Shown: positions 59,800 through 64,000 of the stretch, one piece after another | Position numbering within the stretch: the stretch's first letter is position 1 | How the letters are laid out: every line of letters begins with the position of its first letter | Assembly (NCBI GenBank): GCA_009911175.1 | Contig: QXWX01000030.1 | Location: 13,477 to 77,476 of the forward strand | Reading direction: 5' to 3' | DNA length: 64,000 nucleotides | DNA from: Lachnospiraceae bacterium | GTDB taxonomy: Bacteria; Bacillota_A; Clostridia; Lachnospirales; Lachnospiraceae | Made by a program: the position numbers and the translations under genes | Notes under the pieces: generated by a model | Told to the model about the DNA's origin: nothing | The model's database searches: none | The model's input: only the letters and a program-made list of their open reading frames with translations

Positions 59800-59838
59800 A
59801 TGCGTACAACAAAGAGAAAGAAATGGCAGATCGAGTGA
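59800..59838 (+). other. 12-codon mini-ORF overlapping the next start
   Basis: GAAGGAGGAAG precedes ATG 59800, which encodes MRTTKRKKWQIE then TGA. The next gene starts at 59823 in another frame inside it and has only a weak site of its own. It could be a coupling leader peptide, or the true N-terminus separated by a frameshift. Confidence 0.45.
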
Positions 59839-60356
59839 AGAAGAAGGAGGATACAGATGTCCAGGAATTTCTAAGGTCTCATGGGATGTCAGCGGGAAAT
59901 GATGATTATAACTATCATATGTCGCTGGGATTCTATTATGCCTATTCCGCAGACGCATTCCGTTATGCGGAAATGATCGAGGACGGGGAAATATTTAACG
60001 AATACGTGGTAAGCGCAGTGATAAAAAATCTGCATGTTTCGTATCAGGCATTAAAATATTTCCAAAACAAACTGAATATAGGGAATTATGAATTTGACAC
60101 AGCAGAGACAGTTACTTTGGAAGAGGCAAGACTGGAGAACGGCAGGATTATCGGGAATAAGGATCATGCGGTAAAAACCGCCCGGAGGTGGCTGGCCAGA
60201 TTCAAAAAGAGACAGGCGGCAAATACAGGAAAAAGTTCTGATGGAATGAAAGAAAAAAGCATTTCTCAGGACTTTTTTTTATATGAAGTCGCAGTTTTTA
60301 TCCTATACCTGGCAGGAGAAGAGATTGATTATGGCTTTATAGGAGAGGGCGGATAA
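59823..60356 (+). CDS. unrecognised protein heading the ubiquitin-like operon
   Basis: A 177-residue soluble protein with a charged N-terminus (MADRVKKKEDTDVQEFLRSHG), a tyrosine-rich helical block (YNYHMSLGFYYAYSADAFRYAEMIEDGEIFNEYVVSAV), a basic segment (HAVKTARRWLARFKKRQ) and a hydrophobic C-terminus (FLYEVAVFILYLAGEEIDYGF). I do not recognise the family. The weak start suggests translation coupled to the mini-ORF at 59800. It is separated by one base from the PAPS-reductase-like gene, so it belongs to the operon. Confidence 0.55.
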   Translation: MADRVKKKEDTDVQEFLRSHGMSAGNDDYNYHMSLGFYYAYSADAFRYAEMIEDGEIFNEYVVSAVIKNLHVSYQALKYFQNKLNIGNYEFDTAETVTLEEARLENGRIIGNKDHAVKTARRWLARFKKRQAANTGKSSDGMKEKSISQDFFLYEVAVFILYLAGEEIDYGFIGEGG

Positions 60357-60357
60357 G

Positions 60358-61311
60358 ATGTTTATAATGGACAATGAACTGAAACTGAATGAATGGCAGT
60401 TTGCCCAGAGAAAGTATCTTCCTTTTGAAGAAAAGCTTATCCTCTCCAGGAGACGAATTGAGGACTGGTATGATTTCCACGAGGGTGACGTCTATGTATC
60501 TTTTTCAGGCGGGATGGATTCAACGGTACTTGTTGATCTTGTCAGAAAAACGGTCGGGGATGTTCCGTTGGTATTTGTGAATACTGGGCTTGAGTATCCG
60601 GAAATCGTCAGATTTGTTTCTTTATATGATAATGTGACTGTTCTGAGGCCAAAGATGTCATTCAAGGAAGTGCTGGAAGTGCATGGATACCCGCTGGTCA
60701 GTAAAGAGACGGCAGCAAAGATTAGAAAGCTGCGGCATGGCAACCTAAGCGCCCGTTATCGAAATTATCTTCTGAACGGAGACGAAAGAGGAAGTTTTGG
60801 AAAGCTGGCCGAAAAGTGGAAATTCCTTGTAAATGCGCCTTTTGATATCAGCGAACTGTGCTGTGACATTACGAAAAAGCAGCCAATTTATGCATATAAC
60901 AAGGAGACAGGCAGGGTTCCCTATATTGGGATCACACAGGATGAAGGGTACAGAAGGCAGAGGGAATATAACCGTACAGGCTGCAATGTATATGATGCAA
61001 AGCACCCAAAATCCCAGCCCCTAGGTTTTTGGACCCGTCAGGATATCCTACGGTATATTGCCGTAAATAATCTCAACATTTGCAGTATCTATGGGACAAT
61101 AGAGTGCCGCAATGGCGTGTTCCAAAATACAGGGGTTTACAGATCCGGCTGTGTCTACTGCTGCATGGGGGTACAGCTGGAACCTCATCCGAACCGCTTT
61201 GAGAGGATGAAGTCTGATGACTATAGACTTTACAACTATTGTATGCGCCCGCTGTATGAAAATGGGCTTGGGTTTGATTATGTGCTGAATTACTGTGGAT
61301 TTGCACATTGA
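60358..61311 (+). CDS. PP-loop PAPS reductase/DndC-like protein
   Basis: A 317-residue PP-loop ATPase of the phosphoadenosine-phosphosulfate reductase superfamily: SFSGGMDSTVLVDLVRK (SGGxDS near residue 46), VFVNTGLEYPEI, and cysteines in SELCCDITKK and in SGCVYCCMGVQLEP (C-x-x-C near residue 280) that could bind an iron-sulphur cluster, as in DndC and related sulfur-transfer enzymes. Such proteins on phages and plasmids probably modify nucleic acid or activate sulfur. Placement in a ubiquitin-like operon is notable because Ub-like conjugation descends from sulfur-carrier chemistry. Start ATG 60358 follows AGGAGAGGGCGG. Confidence 0.8.
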   Translation: MFIMDNELKLNEWQFAQRKYLPFEEKLILSRRRIEDWYDFHEGDVYVSFSGGMDSTVLVDLVRKTVGDVPLVFVNTGLEYPEIVRFVSLYDNVTVLRPKMSFKEVLEVHGYPLVSKETAAKIRKLRHGNLSARYRNYLLNGDERGSFGKLAEKWKFLVNAPFDISELCCDITKKQPIYAYNKETGRVPYIGITQDEGYRRQREYNRTGCNVYDAKHPKSQPLGFWTRQDILRYIAVNNLNICSIYGTIECRNGVFQNTGVYRSGCVYCCMGVQLEPHPNRFERMKSDDYRLYNYCMRPLYENGLGFDYVLNYCGFAH

Positions 61312-61322
61312 AAGGAAGGAAT

Positions 61323-61580
61323 ATGATAAAAGTAAATGAATTGATAGCGCTGATTGATAAACTGGAGGAAGTAGAACCGAGAGATAACGATGATTTTAAA
61401 CAGGTAATGGGAATTGTTTCAGGGAATAAAGCATGTCTAAAAAAGGCTTCTCTGGAAGATATTGTTTATCTGCTAAATCATCTGGGGACTATCTTAAATA
61501 ATGAACTGCAGGAAGATTATCCGGTGATTAAACTGGAATCCATGCCAGGATGCAGTATAGCAATGAGAAGGGCTATTTAA
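61323..61580 (+). CDS. small helical protein of the ubiquitin-like operon
   Basis: An 85-residue protein, mostly helical, with leucine- and acid-rich segments (NELIALIDKLEEVEPRDNDDFKQVMGIV and LEDIVYLLNHLGTILNNELQEDYP). AAAGGAAGG precedes the ATG at 61323. It lies between the PAPS-reductase-like and E2-like genes, 15 bases from the latter. I do not recognise it. Confidence 0.55.
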   Translation: MIKVNELIALIDKLEEVEPRDNDDFKQVMGIVSGNKACLKKASLEDIVYLLNHLGTILNNELQEDYPVIKLESMPGCSIAMRRAI

Positions 61581-61595
61581 TATGAGGTACTGAGT

Positions 61596-62318
61596 ATGAA
61601 GACGGTTATAACATTGGATGATGAAAAATTTGGCGGTAATTATTATCATGCCGCACATGTAGAAGTAATCCGGGGAGACAAAACGCGCAGTGCAAAGTAT
61701 GTGGATGTTGACAGACTGCTGGAAGCAATGAAAAATGCCAGGAATATGGATGTATTCTACAGAATTGGCAGGCTGCCTCAGAATTATTATGATGGGACGA
61801 TCCGGAGGGAATCCGATATGACAATAAGCGGACATATGCTGCTGACAGTTTCAAAGCAGAGAATCCCATTACAGTTTGAGGAGACAAAGTACACAATCCC
61901 GTTTCCTGCACTTCTGTTCTGTTTTCATATTATACACAGGCGGGTTTGTTCAACGGAGGTATATGCATTGACGGGTACACAGTGGAATGAGAAGTCTGTC
62001 TTATATAATTATCCGTATGGAAATGTAAATGTGCAGTCACATCAAGTGTGCTGGGGGAGCAACAGTCTGCCGGAGATTACGGAATTAAGGAAATTAGATG
62101 TAGTATGCTCTCTGTTTTATGACAGTCCCTGCAACAATGATTATTTTACTGCGGAGCGCTCGGTGAAATGGAAGACAGACAACCTGCGCAATGTGCTGGA
62201 GAAATTAAAAGAAGAAGAGGAATTTCCGGAAAAGCTGCTTGTAATGAGCGACAGGGGAAATATTGGCACCATGATTAAGGGTATCATAAAGAAGGAGGAC
62301 AGGAATGGATCTATTTGA
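61596..62318 (+). CDS. PRTRC protein B-like, E2-like fold protein
   Basis: A 240-residue protein with the pattern of PRTRC system protein B, an E2 (UBC-fold) homologue: a first strand TLDDE, PFPALLFCFH, the LYNYPYGNV strand, then CWGSNSLPE with Cys152 at the position expected for the active-site cysteine, and a following LFYDSPCNNDYF segment. In E1-E2-JAB operons such proteins accept the Ub-like tag from the ThiF-type E1. It overlaps the next gene by 14 bases. No RING-type E3 is seen nearby. Confidence 0.75.
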   Translation: MKTVITLDDEKFGGNYYHAAHVEVIRGDKTRSAKYVDVDRLLEAMKNARNMDVFYRIGRLPQNYYDGTIRRESDMTISGHMLLTVSKQRIPLQFEETKYTIPFPALLFCFHIIHRRVCSTEVYALTGTQWNEKSVLYNYPYGNVNVQSHQVCWGSNSLPEITELRKLDVVCSLFYDSPCNNDYFTAERSVKWKTDNLRNVLEKLKEEEEFPEKLLVMSDRGNIGTMIKGIIKKEDRNGSI

Positions 62319-63798
62319 TATTTTTGGAATTACAGAAGAAGAACTGAAGGATGAAAAGAAGGCATCTGCAAAGCCTAAAAAGAAAGAGAAAAAAGAAAAG
62401 AAGGAAAAGAAGCAGGGAACAAATTACAAGCTGCCAGTTTCATTTTGTGCGGGGCATCTGCGTCAGATATTTTATGATGAGGCTGCGGGCACGTGGAGTG
62501 AAGATACGCTCAAGAAAAACATCCGCAGCATGTTCAGGGAACTGGCCGGTATCTTCTTCAAAATTTCTGTTATGAATGTAGAAGAAAAAGAAGAAGGAAT
62601 AGAAACTTATATCCGGCCGGAGATTATGTACAAGGAGTTTACGAATGAAGATAAACTGGAATTCCCACTGGAAGTAACAGCCGGTACAGAGTCTTTATGG
62701 CTGGACACAAAGATGTCATTGGATGAGATAAGGGCATTGTGGGTAGAAGCACATCCTGAATATGACGGCTGCAGATTCCAGTATGATGAAATACAAAAGC
62801 TGCTGATTCCATTTATGGAGAGAAATGCTCCAGGCGGGAAAAAGTATACCTTCCCTGTTACGGTTGGATATCTTGGGATACAGGAAACATATGGGGAGGA
62901 GGATTTCGGCGTTTCAGAGGTGACAGAGGCAGAGCTCCAACAGAAGTTTGCCAGTCATTATCCGGAATTTTCTGAGTGTGGATTTGCCTATATTGAGGAG
63001 CAGAATCATCTGTTTCCAGTTATGAAATCGGGTCAGGAAGAGAAGGATAAATCGATTGCAATTCCAGTGGAAGTAAGGGCGAGCGGATTCTCCCTTACGA
63101 TTAATCCGGAGGATATTCAGGGGAAACGTTCCGCGACCCTGGAGGAGATCCGAGAGGTACTCGAAGGTGTTTATCCCGAATATACGAAGGACAGGACGGA
63201 TATGCAGTACGATCAGAGGCATTTTGTTGTGCCGGTATTGATCAGTTCAAGGAAAGGGCTTGAAATCCGGCCGCTGAACCCAGGATGGAAGCATGAGATC
63301 ATAGAAGATGAGTATCAGGACAAATGGCGTGTGGAAACCACGCCATTTGGCGTTTTCAGATGTAACAGTTCAAAAAAGGATCAGGCAGCCTTTCAGCTGT
63401 CTGCCCACAAAATTCCGAGACGGATATTGGAGGATGTAATCAGGATTTTTAAGAAGACGCCGGCGCTTGAGCATGCTCTGCAGATTTTCTATGATAATTC
63501 CAAAGACTCCTACATTCTCTTTGAACCAGAGCAATGTGTAACCAGAGGTTCCGTTAAATTCAAAAGAGATCTGCAGATGGAGCAGAAATATATTCTGGTT
63601 ATGGATATCCATAGCCACGGAATGTATTCAGCCTTTTTTTCGAGCGTAGATAATGAAGACGAGAAAGGCATACGGCTGTATATGGTGTTTGGAAATCTGG
63701 ACAGGCATACGCCTGGGTATGCGCTTCGAGTAGGCGTCGCAGGCATATTCGGTGAAGTGGCATTAGAGGATATTTTTGAAGGAAGGTCAGAGGCATGA
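62305..63798 (+). CDS. triple Ub-like (PRTRC C-like) domains fused to JAMM isopeptidase
   Basis: A 497-residue fusion. After a Lys/Glu-rich linker (about 11-38) and a possible divergent Ub-like unit (42-110) come three beta-grasp-like repeats of PRTRC protein C type: about 117-174 (key HPEYDGCRF), 180-240 (YPEFSECGF) and 250-315 (YPEYTKDRT), each starting with a P-V strand and ending in a hydrophobic P-strand. Residues about 320-497 form a JAB/JAMM domain: the HSHGMYSAFFSSVD motif at 436-449 fits HxHx7SxxD exactly. Poly-Ub-like chain and its processing protease are thus one chain. The C-terminal Gly-Gly usually needed for conjugation is not obvious. It overlaps the ThiF gene (ATGA). Confidence 0.8.
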   Translation: MDLFDIFGITEEELKDEKKASAKPKKKEKKEKKEKKQGTNYKLPVSFCAGHLRQIFYDEAAGTWSEDTLKKNIRSMFRELAGIFFKISVMNVEEKEEGIETYIRPEIMYKEFTNEDKLEFPLEVTAGTESLWLDTKMSLDEIRALWVEAHPEYDGCRFQYDEIQKLLIPFMERNAPGGKKYTFPVTVGYLGIQETYGEEDFGVSEVTEAELQQKFASHYPEFSECGFAYIEEQNHLFPVMKSGQEEKDKSIAIPVEVRASGFSLTINPEDIQGKRSATLEEIREVLEGVYPEYTKDRTDMQYDQRHFVVPVLISSRKGLEIRPLNPGWKHEIIEDEYQDKWRVETTPFGVFRCNSSKKDQAAFQLSAHKIPRRILEDVIRIFKKTPALEHALQIFYDNSKDSYILFEPEQCVTRGSVKFKRDLQMEQKYILVMDIHSHGMYSAFFSSVDNEDEKGIRLYMVFGNLDRHTPGYALRVGVAGIFGEVALEDIFEGRSEA

Positions 63799-63887
63799 GA
63801 TATAATATTATTATTGTTGGCTGCGGAGGAACCGGAGGTAATTTTATCAAAGAACTTGGCAGATTTTTATATAGTTATAAAAGGTAA
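63795..63887 (+). pseudogene. E1/ThiF-type adenylating enzyme, cut after 30 codons
   Basis: ATG 63795 overlaps the JAMM-fusion stop. The peptide starts YNIIIVGCGGTGGNFIKEL, the ATP-binding G-x-G-x-x-G Rossmann motif of ThiF/E1 enzymes, and stops after YSYKR at 63885-63887. All adenylation residues (Arg finger, CxxC, catalytic Cys) are missing. The sequence right after codon 30 is non-coding with a terminator, so an insertion or deletion junction probably lies at about 63880. Confidence 0.8.
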
Positions 63888-63905
63888 ATAGTTATGTAAA
63901 TACAG

Positions 63906-63935
63906 GCTCTGTTTCTTAAAAAACAGGGCTTTTTC
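63906..63935 (+). terminator. terminator beyond the ThiF junction
   Basis: GCTCTGTTT and AAACAGGGC (one G-T pair) around CTTAAA, then TTTTTC. It may belong to an inserted element whose body lies right of the window. Confidence 0.65.
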
Positions 63936-64000
63936 TTATGTCTTATCATAGCATAACTAATTCTCTAACTCAATAGATTTATCCATGCTCCATCGATGCG

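Overview
The window looks like an accessory, mobile-element-rich region of a low-to-moderate GC Gram-positive anaerobe, most likely a Lachnospiraceae-type gut clostridium. The basis is strong AGGAGG-type ribosome binding sites, frequent TTG/GTG starts, Firmicutes-type lipoproteins, Tn1549-like conjugative element genes with paired sigma-like regulators, YwbE, and a tocopherol-cyclase-like protein. No rRNA, tRNA or CRISPR array was seen. Assignments come from reading the sequence and translations only; no database search was run.

Layout. (1) 1-10.5 kb is the backbone of a conjugative plasmid or plasmid-like element: iteron-like repeats beside a probable replication initiator, YwbE, a DNA methyltransferase-like protein, a large SNF2-like ATPase with zinc ribbons, a DnaN-like sliding clamp, then a type IV secretion block (two VirB2-like small membrane proteins, a VirB3-like protein, a membrane-anchored coiled-coil protein). 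(2) 10.5-13.6 kb is wreckage: the next conjugation gene is fused to a 5'-truncated IS66 transposase, followed by an inverted-repeat segment and a decayed Tn1549-type VirB4 gene joined by deletion to a truncated Xre regulator. (3) 13.7-20.3 kb carries a complete phosphate uptake and sensing set, pstSCAB-phoU-phoP-phoR, preceded by a PHO-box-like repeat; the PstS is circularly permuted. (4) 20.5-24.4 kb holds two convergent element regulatory cassettes (sigma-like and HTH proteins) with a YCII protein and a WYL regulator. (5) 24.5-32.7 kb is a patchwork of small cargo genes, a ParE/Phd-type toxin-antitoxin pair and several broken genes. (6) 33-49 kb is a drug or antimicrobial-peptide sensing and resistance archipelago: two-component system plus ABC exporter, MerR plus flavodoxins plus ABC exporter, TetR plus FMN proteins, a UvrA-like resistance ATPase, and AraC plus ABC exporter. 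A near-identical 51-base promoter element precedes the UvrA-like gene and the last exporter. (7) 48.9-49.9 kb is a gene graveyard.

(8) 49.9-54.8 kb is a conspicuously AT-rich two-gene cassette: a protein kinase fused to an SF1/UPF1-like helicase, and a 478-residue winged-helix-like protein. It resembles a defence system. The kinase is interrupted inside its catalytic loop by a 162-base palindromic insertion with a 5-base target duplication. (9) 54.8-58.4 kb has a putative zinc metallopeptidase, a partner protein, and a membrane-embedded MutS-like ATPase. (10) 58.5-63.9 kb starts with a tyrosine recombinase and runs into a ubiquitin-like conjugation operon of PRTRC type: a PP-loop PAPS-reductase-like protein, an E2-like protein, a fusion of three beta-grasp Ub-like domains to a JAMM isopeptidase, and an E1/ThiF gene cut off after 30 codons.

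Regions 1 and 10 plausibly belong to one backbone split by about 48 kb of nested cargo. The two strongest candidates for little-described biology are the kinase-helicase cassette and the poly-Ub-like/JAMM operon.
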